Origin: Nemopilema nomurai
Lineage: Eukaryota; Cnidaria; Scyphozoa; Rhizostomeae; Rhizostomatidae
Assembly (NCBI GenBank): GCA_003864495.1
Contig: ML133443.1
Coordinates: 2,984,949-3,048,948 of the forward strand
Direction of reading: 5' to 3'
Length of the DNA: 64,000 bases
The notes under the pieces are model-generated. The model was not told the DNA's origin, made no database searches, and worked only from the letters and a program-made list of their open reading frames with translations. Positions 13,999 through 25,770 of the stretch are shown here, in pieces. The position numbers and the translations under genes were made by a program. The first letter of the stretch is position 1; every line of letters starts with the position of its first letter.

Positions 13999-14431
13999 AA
14001 GCAACATCGCGCTAGTGCATTGCAACTGACTACCAGTCATTCAAGAAGCCAGCGTCTTGCTAGTTCGTGTGAATTTGTGAAGGCATTTTTAAAGAATCGG
14101 GGTACACAAGTGAGTTATTTTTTTACCATTGAAAGAAATTTAACTGCAAATGAGATTGCCGATCGTCAACATACTCTGGTAGGTTCATCGCAACCAATCT
14201 TATTTATTGGATACAAGCAGCATCGCGAAATGTCGTTTACACGACACACGTTTATGCAAAGGACGTTTTCTACACGATATATGACTCGGTAGTTGTAAGC
14301 TGTTTCATCCTGCAGGTTCTTATTATTCAATAATAGCGCGTTTGAATGTTATGGACCGTGATTTGATGAGCTCAGATGTAATGCAATTAAGGTTAAATAT
14401 ATTATGTGCAGAGCAGTGAAATGTACTTTCA

Positions 14432-14630
14432 TGTCGTGTCGTGTTGTGTCGTGTCGTGTTGTGTCGTGTCGTGTTGTGTCGTGTATGGCCATATCGTGTC
14501 GACTCGTGTCGTCTCGTGTCGTATCAATACAATCCTATTTAGGTAGGGCGGTGACTTTAGTTGCATTGTCATAGGATACAGTAGAATCACGTTGTGTCGT
14601 GTCGTGTCAAGTAAGGCTACTCCGTGTCGT
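14432..14630. repeat. GTGTC pentanucleotide satellite, two blocks
   Basis: Dense block 14432-14527 of GTGTC/GTGTT units and a second at 14590-14630, separated by unrelated sequence. The minus-strand ORF across it (HDTTQHDTTQ) is an artefact. Confidence 0.9.
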
Positions 14631-17141
14631 AATTTGTCATGCAGTCGCATGCGGCAAATTTACTAGGTGCAAATTTGTTTATCTAAAAATCGCGATAATG
14701 AGAAAATAAAGCATCACGGTATAGTCAAAGTTTTCATAGCATGCGGCACTTAATCGTATATAGCATTGGCATCACTTTGAAAAACATGCAGTTTTATGCA
14801 ATGAAAAACATTTGTCTTGTCTGTACAGCAAAAATACTTGACAATCAACATTTTATGACAACATTACTTGCAGCTAGGCACTTTCATAAACAGCCATGGT
14901 GCAAATGAGTGACCATGACAAAATTATTGACCAATTGGATTTCTTTCTCCCGACTAACTATCATCGCAGCTTAAAAACTGAAGATGTCATTGAAACAGTC
15001 TGGGAATTCTCTTCTCAAGCAAAGGCACAAATAAGATTACGGGAACTTGTATCAATGATAAATCATCGGAAAAGCACCGCAATATCACTACTTCAAAAAG
15101 GACGTTTCTTCGATTAATTATATGGCTTATGAATACCAAAAGCCCTTCTAAATATGCTAAGAAACACATAATGCAATAAAATTTGAGTTCTTTGGTCATG
15201 ATTATTCAAAAAAATAATGAAGTCTGATTAAGAGGGTTAAGGCAGCGTTCAAGGTTGGATTTTCAGGATGCTCCTAATACAGACGCCACCTGGGATATTT
15301 GAATTGAATATTTTCAATAACTTTTGATAAAGTTAAATCACCAAAGATGCTCTGTTCGATCTAATTCATGAGCAGACTGTTTCAACAAGAAAGGTTAAAA
15401 GATCGAATTTGGCAGATAATTGTGCAACTGTTTGGTGTCTTAAGCTTCTCAGCCTGAAATCATAGTACAACTACAAAATGAGATTTTGCCAGGTTTTGTT
15501 TTAAATATTATAGAAATTTTTAATGATTTAAGAACACTATAGCAAGCTATACGACGTATTCGGTATTACCAGTATAAAACTTTCGTGGGTTTTATGGTGG
15601 TTTTAGGACGACATAGCGAGCTACAGTGAGCATTGTTAGCGGTATTTTACATAACAAACTTTATTTTTGCAACAATTGACTTGACTGTTAGTTTATCTAG
15701 AACAAAATCAAGCATTGACTGCTGGCTCAAATAATAAAGACTAGCTTCGATGAGAAACAAAATATTTCTACCCAAAATATTTAACGCTTTTGCTTCGACT
15801 TGAATCATTTTGTGTTCCAAACTACAAAATGGCCTATCAAAAATCCATGTTTCATTCACGATGACGTCACTAGGTATTTTTAAAAATATAACAGACATTA
15901 AATGTTGGCAGAATTTTTATTAGGAAACGTCTGCTAAAAATGAATCCATAAGAATATAAACTTATTAACTGGGGCCTTTCAAGGCTATACCTAAACATTT
16001 CAAACCACCAAACTCGTCACATAATATAGGTACTGCTTAGTTGAAAAGCTTTCTGTCTCAGGCGGAACATGTGCAACGGGGTGTGAGCCATGTGACATTA
16101 TACATGTCACTCCCGGTAAAATACATGCAAAGGGTTATTCTGTAGTGATCAGTCTCTGGGTATTCAACTAGCGCGGAGTCTATTTGCCTTGCCTCTCCTT
16201 GCCGAGCTTAAACGCGACCGTTACACATGAATGAGAATGCTTCGGGTCCCCGGATAACATTGCAAGGAAGTCAGATCATTTACAGCTTCACAACCCTAAG
16301 TCACCCAGAAATCAAAAAATCAAAGCGAGTGAGGCACACTAACCGATTCTGCACGTTTCTAAGTCACTGAGAAATCAAAGCGAGAGATTGAAACTAAGAA
16401 AGGCAGTACGAATATAAGTCACCTAACAATGACAGCAAAAAACTGAACTTTTCTTAGTCGCCCAGAAAATGAGAAAGATTAACAATAGTTGCAGGTGTCC
16501 AAGTCTCTGTCGCTCAGTAAGCAAGATGCCATGTTCCCATGCTCGGGTATTTCTTAAAAAACATCGGCCCAATTTCACTTAGGCATTTGGAACCAGCATG
16601 TTCCTAGTAATCGACATGATGTCATGAATGCGTAGATGGCATTAGATCAAGGCAATATCCTTCATAACAACTCCCACCCCGGTGTCTAGTGAGTACAAAG
16701 CGAAAGTCTTTCTCCTTTATCACAGAAACTTTCTGCATTATAGAGTTCATTAACCAGGCCGTAAAAGGTTACTATTTTGAAACAAGCCTATAATCTATGA
16801 AAAAGGAGGCTTAATTGCTTAAAATGGATTACTTAGGTAGGCTGCTCTGTATGGTAACGCAGTCTGCAGGGTAAACACCGAGACAATTCTACATTATGAA
16901 TGAAACATAAATATCGGTAACACTTCTCGGTGATAGATCCATCATTGCTACTTACAATTCTTTGTCGCAGAAAAGATTAGCAAACAGGATTTGCTGTATA
17001 TGTTACAGGTATGAGGGTGTATCCTCTTAATTTGGATTAAAGACAGCAGGTTAAAAATATCTTGAAGATCTCCTAGGTAATCTGCCTAGAAAAGGCACCA
17101 GTTATGCACAACTTATCTCATACACAATTCTTTATTTTCAG
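14631..17141. other. Intergenic, probably includes the nAChR-like promoter and 5' UTR exon
   Basis: The acceptor at 17140-17141 requires an upstream transcribed exon, which I could not locate. The only repeat seen is the degenerate one at 16297-16475. Confidence 0.45.
16297..16475. repeat. Degenerate tandem repeat, roughly 45-65 bp units
   Basis: Four units begin with taagtca or ttagtcg followed by c-agaaat and caaagcgag variants; unit length is irregular. Confidence 0.5.
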
Positions 17142-17219
17142 AACGCAAGCTGCAGTCGGTGAAAATGCGCGCCTGTGTTTTCATTCTTCAGCTGTTCCAG
17201 GTTTCTAGCCTGATCTCCG
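17142..17219 (+). CDS. nAChR-like coding exon 1 (5' UTR tail plus signal peptide)
   Basis: A good acceptor (attctttattttcag) precedes position 17142 and the ATG is at 17165. The exon encodes a short basic start and a hydrophobic stretch typical of a signal peptide. Donor gtaagt follows at 17220; one base of the Gly19 codon is left over. Confidence 0.85.
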
Positions 17220-20200
17220 GTAAGTAAACATCACCTGATCATAATCTGCAAACCATAGTTATGATCATTTGCCTTCTGATAGTAATTGACAGAAAACTCC
17301 CTCTATCCCGAGGAATTAACGCGCCAGTCCTATGAAGAATCGAGCCGAAACTGCATCGAAAGCATGCCTACAATCAGCAATAAAAAACATCGCCCACTGT
17401 CGCTTAGTATCGGGGGAAAGTCGGTGCGATAGAAAACAGGTCCCATTGTCACCGCCCCAAGAGGCGAAAGGATCTTTTTCTAAAACCAACATAGGCAGGA
17501 TTCAAAACACCTATTTCTAATGCTATCTGAATTTCGGATCGCAGAAATAGAGTGTAAATCCATAAATGAGCGGCCCCGTTCATCCTTTGAAAATGCCAGT
17601 AGATTTGGTTCAATTTCCCCGTCTCCATTTGATTGCCGTTTGCCCTGTTTACCGACCTGTTTTTGCAAATTGTTTGTCGTAACATCAAAGAGGAAAGGCG
17701 TTTTAATATAGGGACTTTTAATATACGGGTGGACTGATCGTCCCCTTCTTTCAGCCAAGATCCCCTTTCCTACAAAATATTTAAATCCCATTCATATTTT
17801 CTGCTATGATTGCACCACTTATGATTCTGGGTCATGATTAAAAGAGCCTTTGATTGAATCGGATGACAAACAAGGGAATTTCGGACGCTTTTCCCACTCA
17901 GGAGTTAACAAGGATTGATCGGCGAACCCTTTTTGCTTAAAACAGATAACAGCTGACCCTTGGTATTAACCCACATGTTTCGCCGCTCGAGTAGCGGCTT
18001 GACCATCTGGTCTGTAAACATGATCCTTGCAAAAACAAACAATATTAGCCAAATTACTCTAAAGGCAAATTCCTAGATACCCGTATTTGGCACACTAATC
18101 TATAGCAACATGGATTACTGTTTATATTAACTAAAACAAGCTCATAATTAGTTGATATAAACATAATTATCGGTCCTAGCCAAACGATTGCTTTTTGAAA
18201 TTCGTTCTTTCTTGAATACTTCGCCGCGAACTTGATACGTTCAAAGCAATGAATAGGCATTTCACAAGAGAATTGCTTATCAACCCAGGGGAACCATAAG
18301 CTTTAAGAATGAATCGTCTAATTTCAGAATTCAAAACAGCTTTGAAATTGCAAGCCACTGAGAAGCTGAAAATTTTTAACAATTTCTTTCCGTTCTCCTT
18401 TCCTTACCATCTCTATCATCTTCCTTGATAGTAACTGAAAGGAAATGAAAAGAGGTGTCCACAAGGTTTCCCCTTACTGAACCGTTTACCTCTGGTTGCT
18501 TTACTAAGCTCGTGAAATTCTTAGTTTGGTTTCTTCCCAATACACTCCAGCATGAATATGCGACATAATTCAGCCTTGCTATCCATAATTTAAATCAGTT
18601 ACATTGCCAGCATAGCAGAGCTGGCTAGTTTCCTCTTCCTTCCTTCTAAGGGCATACTTCTTTCTAACGTTTAAGTAGTTCCCCAACTTAATCATCAGAT
18701 GATTTTTGAAAGCAGTACCATAGTCATGTACCACATTTAAACACACTATCGTTATCTATTTGCCTGTTGTTCTGTATATGTCTTAATCTTAAGTGCAATG
18801 TGATATGTGATATACACTAAACGCATTGTGGTACACACTTTTTATGAGTACCATAGAACATTTCCAAGTGCAGCAGTGATTTCTGATTTGCTTTAAAAAC
18901 CAGAACCGATTTGGAAAAGCGTGGACGAAAGACAACGATTACTAGTGTCAAAGAGTGAGTCAAGGGTGCAATGGGAGCAAAAATGCTGTATTTATCCACT
19001 GCAAGCAAAATCAACCAGCTGCTCTTCTTCTCCCTTTCTTTCTCTCCTTCCTTTCTTTCTTTCGTTCTTCCTTTCTTCTTTCCACCTTTCCACCTCTCTA
19101 TCTTTCTTTGCTTCCCTCTCTCTTTCTTTCTTTCTTTTTTTTCTCTCTCTCTCTGTCTTATATTCGTTGTTAACTATTTTGGAAGTTGGTTTACTCGGCA
19201 ATGAATAGCTTAGGTATGTAATAAATATTTTAAAACATTCTCAGAAAGTAGGAATTGTTTTTCTAAATTAAAAACTTAAATCAAAATTACACGGCACCAA
19301 ATTTGAACGTTTTATGGGGCGAAAAAGGCTAAAATAAATGTTAATAAACATTTCTAATAATAAATGATAAATAATAAATTTCATTTCAAGGTATCGAGAG
19401 GAGAGATGATGATGAACTCAGATTGCTGAATGATTTATTTGTGACACGAAAATACAACAAGCAAGTCCTTCCTACTGAGCGCAAAGAAAAGACGATCAGA
19501 ATCAAATTCGGAATCGCCTATGTGCAACTAGTTGAGCTTGTAAGTACCAAACGCGTCTGATTGACTTCTTGCTCAAGAATTCTCGATAGGACAGAATTCC
19601 AATATATAATCTGCAAACTTTTGTTCCAAAACCTGTGGGCTAAGCCTTCGCTTTTCGTGCATTCTCTTTCCTAAACCTACACTAATTGAGTTTTTTGCAT
19701 GTTAGCAAATCAGGATAATAAAGAGCCACATCAAGACTATCGTAGTTCAGGGTACATTTATCTATTCAGAAAAAATTTGATCGTGTTACCTTTCCATTCA
19801 GGAAAATCAATTACTGCTAACATGTTTGTTTGCGCCATTTCACAAACGATGATTGTATTGATTCCTCACTTGTGGTATACCGTAAATCCTCGAATTAGCG
19901 CACTGGGGGATAATTCATTTTTGATATTTTTGGATGGGGGCTTATTCGAGGGGGGGCTTATTCGAGGGGGGGCTTATTCGAGGGGGGCTTATGAAATAAC
20001 CTGAAACATGCCATATAAAAAGATAATTTTTAAAATTACCTTCTTTTCATAATATGAAAAATAATCTAAGTATAAAGTAACATTTGATTAAATTATTAAC
20101 AAAAATATAAATTTTTGCGGTAATTCACTAAAATGCCAAAGGCAACTCCAGGAGTCGAAAATCAACAAATCGAGGGGGACTTATTCGAGGGGGGGCTTAT

Positions 20201-23200
20201 TGAAAATTTGTAGTTCTAGGGTGGGGGCTTATTCGAAGTGGGGCTTTTTCGAAGTGGGGCTTTTTCGAAGTGGGGCTTTTTCGAATGGGGGCTTTTTCGA
20301 GGATTTACGGTATAAGACAAATATTGGGTAGAAATGTTTTATTTGAAAGCCCGCAAAAACGAATATGATTATAAGCTGTTTCTCATGGCTTTGTTCTAGG
20401 TCTGGACCATTACTCTGTCATTTCACTCTAAGGTTGTTGTATCGTAACACAGTGTAATGGACGACATTTATTGGCATTAGCTAACAGCGGAAACTTTACC
20501 TGATTCCCTGTTCGTAAAATGGAACCAAGAATTGATGAAAAACCAAACGGCCTTGATTTGATTGACCCAAACCTGATAATTTTCAACTCTCCATTTATTG
20601 AATTAATTTTTCGTGATATCTTCTTTGGTAAAATATACCTTAGAACTTTAGCAATTTAATATATTTTCCGCTGCTTTTTAGAACGACAAGGAGCAAATGA
20701 TGATCAGCAACATATGGGTTAGGCAGGTAATAAGAATTTCTTCAGTTTTACTTTCAACTGAATAATTATAGTTCCCTCCAGCACATTGAAAGACTATGTC
20801 TCAATGTTCGAATGTCTGCTAGCAGGGACGCCTGCATTAGAGAGAGGATGCCCTATACCCTCCTTTTAGAGCCCAAGTGCCTTTTAAGCATTGCTTTTTG
20901 CAATTACTTCATATGTTTTATTTCTTTCCGGACAGGTAGAAAATTACCAACAGATACATTAGTCTTCTAAGTATAATGTTGCCAACACACACTACGATAA
21001 AGACACCCCAAACTCTAAATGCCGTTGAATTGAACTTTAAAGCTAATATACCTCTTTTGAACTACGAGTCAGTAAAAACCAGGTGAAATTGGTGCAAAAA
21101 TTTCACTTTGCAACCTTAGTAGAAGTTATTTCCTGTTACAGCCCCCTAATCAGGAATCAAGTAATTAAAGAGATGAGAATTTCAGTTCAGAATATTTTAA
21201 ATGATCTTTTTGCAGGTATGGACCAATACACATTTAAGATGGGATCCAAAAAAATATGGTGGAATCTCTTCAATAAATGTCGACCCATCGAAGGTGTGGC
21301 TCCCGGACATAGTCTTATACAATAAGTAAGTCATTTTTCGAAAAAACTGTTGAAAAAGTCATTAAACTGTACTTGTAATCTTTACAAGAAATATGTACGC
21401 AAGCTAGGTTACAATTGATTTGCATTACGCTAGGCCTGGGTCAATCACATCAATTGGTATCAGGTAACTAGAGTTTGCTTTAAATCGTACCAATTGTAAA
21501 AAAAGGATGCATAAGGCGTCCTGCATTAGAGACATTCTATAATACTCAATTATTATTTCAACAATAACTAAAGATTCTTAATAGGAGAGGGTAGCAGCAC
21601 TCAAAAAAACCAGCGTTCTTGTGTCAGTTATCTCGCTTAAGTTATTCTAAAACGTTTTTCTTTACAAATCTAAAGATCATTGTGACTTTGAATAAGAGAT
21701 ACACCTTGGCTTTTTCTTTTACTACCTTAAATTCTGCTGCATTTTCAACGTTTCTTGTTTCAGCGCAAAAAAGGGACACGACTCCCTAACTATGTACACA
21801 TTCAAGACGAAAGTGATTCTTGAAAGCAATGGCGAAAATAAATGGTTTGCCCCAACAATTATCCGTAGTGGATGCAGCATCAATATCACATACTTTCCTT
21901 TCGACGATCAAGTCTGCAACCTTCAGTTTGGCAGCTGGACTTACACTGAATCAAAAATTGACATCCAGCCAAGGACCAAGGAAGTTGACATGAAAAATTA
22001 CCTTCCCAGCTCGCAATTCAAGCTTATATCGGCGAAGGCGGAGAGAGATTTCACAAAAAGTGGGTAAGTTTCCACGCTGCAGTATGCATTTTTTATGCGA
22101 AAAGATGCAGCAGCATATATTTCTTCAAGAACAGCAATCAACGTCTCACGTCGACCTAGCAAGTATACCCTGCAGAAAGGTGACTAGCAAATATGCATTT
22201 AGTTAGAACCAGCTAGTATAATGAGGGTTTTTTACAAAGTACTGTTATACTTTACCGTTGTTTGCAGGATTTTACTATACTGCAATGGTCTATACAATAT
22301 TGTATTCCATTGCACGGTACAAAACTGCAGTATGTTGTACTATACAATATGATATTGTACTATACATCGTTCAGCTATAAAAATTCATTGTATTACCACA
22401 CTATAGTATAGACTTTCGTTGCAATATGTAATACAACATCGTACTATATTGCACCGTTTGATACAATATAATAATGTATTTTATACCGTACCCTAAAAAT
22501 TGCTGCACCCTATCACAGGAATTAAACAAATATCTACACTGAAGTACGTTACACGAAATAAACATACACTCACGTGGCCATTTATCTTCATTTGCATTTT
22601 CTCCTTCCAGCGGTCAAGTATATCCCTACATCAACTTTGTTTTCCGCTTCAGAAGACAACCAGGATTCTTTTTGTTCAACGTCATCATCCCTTCCCTTGT
22701 AATCACCTGCTTTGCCATATTGACTTTCTCCTCGCCCCATATCACAGGCGAACGAGTAGGCCTAGCCATCGAATCCTTTCTTTCCCTTTCCTTTCTTTGC
22801 CTCATGGTTGCCGGAAGCATACCAATAAATTCAGATGTAACTCCTCTGATAACTAAATTCCTGCTTATGTGCATGGCTATGATCTCTATGGCTGTGTTGT
22901 TTAATCTTGTCTCTATGAACTTACTGCAATCACAAGCTATTCCTCCATTGGTTCGATTCATATTCTTCCACGTCCTTGGACCAATGGTCGGCGTTTGCGA
23001 GGGGCGCAACAAAGGCCTGCAAAAGAGGAGAAAATCCATCTTGATCAAAGAGCAAGGCACAAGGGTTCTCAGCTATCTAGATCGCACTTCAGCGGCGGAG
23101 TTGGGAAACGACGCAATGAGCGCCGCAAGCTTGTTGCAACAGACCGCTAACCAAACGCCGAACAAACAGCCGAGCATGCCCTACAAACGGTTCATGAAGA

Positions 23201-23427
23201 AGACCAAGCCGGCGCCGCCTTCAGATGACGCCTACGACATTGTGTCGAGAAACATGGATGACATCATCAAACAATCACACATCGAAGTGATCACGCAGGC
23301 CAACAAAGACTTCTGGAGGTGCCTTGCGCAGACCCTTGATCGAATCTTCCTCATCTCGTTTTTCTTGAGCTTCATTTTTGTGTCTGCTGTGATGCTTCTC
23401 AAGGGATTCGGTCATCACATCAAGTGA
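17142..23427 (+). CDS. Nicotinic acetylcholine receptor-like (Cys-loop) channel subunit, non-alpha type, six coding exons
   Basis: Subunit of a pentameric ligand-gated cation channel of the plasma membrane. CDS join: 17165-17219, 19391-19539, 20682-20726, 21216-21325, 21764-22063, 22611-23427; all introns are GT-AG and phases agree, giving 491 residues. Residues 1-19 look like a signal peptide. The extracellular domain carries loop A (WLPDIVLYNN, Y118), a Cys-loop C157-C171 with 13 residues between, an N-glycosylation site N160-I-T inside it, and loop B W178. Membrane helices lie near 239-260, 269-290, 302-325 and 465-484, with an intracellular loop of about 140 residues before the last. Loop C has no vicinal cysteine pair (S219-G220 instead), though the tyrosine Y224 is kept, so this is a non-alpha-type subunit. 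TM2 has E267 at -1' but G at 2', E274 at 6' and G at 20'. A splice acceptor at 17140-17141 before the ATG implies an unseen 5' UTR exon. Ligand is not certain; acetylcholine is inferred from family only. Confidence 0.93.
19022..19160. repeat. Polypyrimidine (CTTT/CT)n tract
   Basis: About 140 bases of almost pure C and T with tttc and ctct units, in the first intron of the nAChR-like gene. Overlapping ORFs here are low-complexity artefacts. Confidence 0.95.
19391..19539 (+). CDS. nAChR-like coding exon 2
   Basis: Encodes residues 19-68, the N-terminal helix and first strands (ELRLLNDLFVTRKYNKQVLP), recognisable as the start of a nicotinic receptor extracellular domain. Acceptor ttcatttcaag, donor gtaagt at 19540. 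Ends in phase 0. Confidence 0.92.
19878..20312. mobile_element. 435-bp MITE with 17-bp terminal inverted repeats and TA target duplication
   Basis: The left end TACCGTAAATCCTCGAA and the right end TTCGAGGATTTACGGTA are inverted copies, flanked on both sides by TA, the target site of Tc1/mariner-type elements. Inside are G-rich subrepeats: gggggcttattcgag units at 19936-19992, and gtggggctttttcgaa units at 20222-20300. No transposase. It sits in the intron between coding exons 2 and 3 of the nAChR-like gene. Confidence 0.85.
20682..20726 (+). CDS. nAChR-like coding exon 3 (45 nt)
   Basis: Encodes 15 residues (NDKEQMMISNIWVRQ). The 45-nt length and the phase match the third exon of vertebrate nicotinic subunit genes. 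Acceptor ends at 20681, donor gtaata at 20727. Confidence 0.92.
21216..21325 (+). CDS. nAChR-like coding exon 4 (110 nt, loop A)
   Basis: Encodes VWTNTHLRWDPKKYGG through loop A WLPDIVLYNN. The 110-nt size and phase-2 end match the fourth exon of vertebrate nicotinic subunit genes. The long open frame visible here in another phase is a shadow. Confidence 0.93.
21764..22063 (+). CDS. nAChR-like coding exon 5 (Cys-loop)
   Basis: Encodes residues 121-219 with the Cys-loop (CSINITYFPFDDQVC) and FGSWTY of loop B. Acceptor tttcag at 21763, donor gtaagt at 22064. Confidence 0.94.
22199..22490. repeat. Quasi-palindromic TATACAATAT-rich block in nAChR-like intron 5
   Basis: Many overlapping copies of ctatacaatat, attgtat, tactatac and their complements (for example tctatacaatattgtattc), giving dense imperfect inverted repeats just upstream of the exon-6 acceptor. 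Confidence 0.6.
22611..23427 (+). CDS. nAChR-like coding exon 6 (TM1 to TM4 and stop)
   Basis: One 817-nt exon encodes the end of loop C, all four membrane helices, the cytoplasmic loop and the TGA stop at 23425-23427. Acceptor ctccttccag. The ATG-initiated frame at 22672 is internal and not a separate gene. An ATTAAA at 24040-24045 is a possible, unproven polyadenylation signal. Confidence 0.94.
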
Positions 23428-23861
23428 AGATGAGATCAAAACAATAGCAGCGGCTAGAGGTGGCGTAGAAGATTACGAGACTTGCGAAAATGTTCCTTTC
23501 TAGCCCCTAATTAGGTGTTATGACGTAAATACGACTCTGAGAGAGCCATTTAAGAGTTCTCAAACTTCTGTTACTCGCATAATATTAGACATTTGAAAAA
23601 TGAACGTTATACGTTGTCAATAGAATTATACTTAAAAACACGGTAAACTTTAAGTCATGTATAAGTATCAACAGCTTCTGTCAGTAGTTATTTTATACCC
23701 AATCATTATTATTAATGTATCTTATTATCTTATTGTCATATCTGTGGTCTCATTTGGCTGAAATCTCTACCAGCAACTGTATCTTGAGCTAAGAAGAATG
23801 CATTTCGTGCAGAACTTGATTCTCTTAAGTTATATTCAGGAATGTATTGGAGGTGGCCGTT

Positions 23862-23966
23862 AATCATCATCATGATCATAACTATTATCATCGTCATTAT
23901 CATCACCATCATAATCATCATTATCATCATCGTCATCTTCATTATTATTATCATCATCATCATCTC
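23862..23966. repeat. (ATN)n trinucleotide microsatellite
   Basis: Atcatcatt/attatcatc units over about 105 bases, 430 bases past the nAChR-like stop; the minus-strand ORF rich in Met and Ile is an artefact. Confidence 0.95.
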
Positions 23967-24763
23967 AATTACATTGTCACCATCAATTTAAAATTGTTCA
24001 AAATTAGCTGTTTAATTTAGATAGCTAAAGTAACAGCAAATTAAAGCCGACTATGATGTAAAAAATACGTTATAATGTACAATGAACGAAAACAGAAGAT
24101 GAAAATGATAGTTAATCTAAAAACACTTAATCTTTTATAAAAATCAACAGGTGCATGAATTGCTAGTCCGTTATTTTTCTCGGTCTATTGTTTTATTTTT
24201 CTTTCAAATTCTTAAATTCAATTTGAAGTGATTGTCGAGTTAAAATAATAATTCACATTGAAAAGCTAAAATAATTAAAGTGTCAAGAGAACAAATTAAC
24301 TGGTGACGGTGAAAAGGCAGATTTTGTTGGGACTTTCACATAAACAGTGAAAACGTTCTAAAAATCTCGCTCAAACCCAGCATGTTGGAGCCTAACTATG
24401 CCAGAAGGTTGATCAAAACGTAGACCTGAGACAATAGAAACGCTTAGTGACTCTCAAAACATCTTCAACCACCTACGAGGAAGACAGCGTAAGACTAAGT
24501 ACATGCTGCGAGCGGATGGAGATAATGATCAAGCTAATGGAACCTCGACTCTTATTAGACACGTGGACATGTTTACATCGTTAGAAGAGAACCGGTCGGT
24601 AAAATGTTTATGTCGTTTGACAAGGCTTTGAATTGGAAATGTTTGGTGACAAAACAGATCGCACACAAATATGAACAACTTGAAGTCGCCTTTGCACGAA
24701 TATATGCAGAATGTTTGAATATACATATGATATATGCATGTAAGATATATGTATGAATTTCTG

Positions 24764-24965
24764 GCAAATTATTCCCAAAACTCACAAGATATTGAAGTTC
24801 TCTATTCCCAAACGAGTTCTCTATCATTCCAAACTAAACAAAGCAAATTATTCCCAAAACTCCCAAGATATTGAAGTTCTCTATTCCCAAATAAGTTCTC
24901 TATCATTCCAAACTAAACAAAGCAAATTATTCCCAAAAGTATAAGTTCTCTATCATTCCAAACTT
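24764..24965. repeat. 79-bp tandem repeat, two full copies and one truncated
   Basis: Units start with gcaaattattcccaaaa at 24764, 24843 and 24922 (period 79); the third lacks its middle. Copies differ by only a few bases. Confidence 0.9.
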
Positions 24966-25670
24966 TTTAACTTTCCTAAAGCCTTCTCTGTCCCAATCTA
25001 ATCCATGTTGTTACAGAATCTCACATGCCCTGGTACTAGATTTGCCTGCTTACGTACCATCTCCAGCTGGAACAAGTGGTTCCTTTGTGAGCCTTAATCA
25101 GATAGACTTCCATTTCACGCATAACATGCTGCGTCTGGCTCATCAACTGGCAAGTTGGAGGTGAAAAAATGAATGATTCTAAATAGAGATTGTTGATACT
25201 ATGCATGTTATTCTGAAATATTCTTCTGCAAAACAATGAAAATTAACTTTCTGTTACACACATGAGGAAAGCAAACGCTGCCTTTCGAGTTCCAAGCTTA
25301 ATGAGATCGTCTACATACTTTGTCATGTTTACTTGGAAGGCTATGTGCAAATGAATGTGTATCAAGACACAATTAACTATTGGCAACCTTCGTCTCCTTG
25401 GCCGTTTTTTCAGACATTTGGGCCAATTAGCGCCCATTTGCATTGGCAAACAATTGATAAACAAAGAAAGCCAAACGGGTTTCAAAGAATCCCTTCTCTA
25501 GTTAGAATCAGACTTTTATCAAATACTTCCTCCTAGAACAGCAAGTTTCAAGTGGAAAATCGTTTTTGCTTCAAAGATTCTAACAATCACCTACTGCATA
25601 GTCGCTTGCATTGCTGCCATTTGGTAATAATCCAGAGAGAAACTTCACAATGGCAATAAAAAGCGGAATT

Positions 25671-25770
25671 AGTTTTCGCATACTTAAAGTAAATTTTTCG
25701 TCCGACACATTTCAGAGTATGCAAAGGTCGGAAAATAACCAAAAGCTGACAGAATAAATAGCCAGTTGCG
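25671..25770. repeat. Dispersed hairpin repeat, copy 2
   Basis: Contains ttttcgtccgacac, then ttcagagtatgcaaa, then tgacagaataaatagccag. It matches 26763-26857 over about 95 bases, and the core also matches 2902-2953. Confidence 0.65.

Noticed and set aside
18921..19208. Overlapping plus- and minus-strand ORFs rich in Ser/Leu/Phe or Arg/Lys/Glu
   Set aside because: They are translations of a CT microsatellite.
22626..23060. 144-codon minus-strand ORF
   Set aside because: Shadow of the receptor's exon 6.
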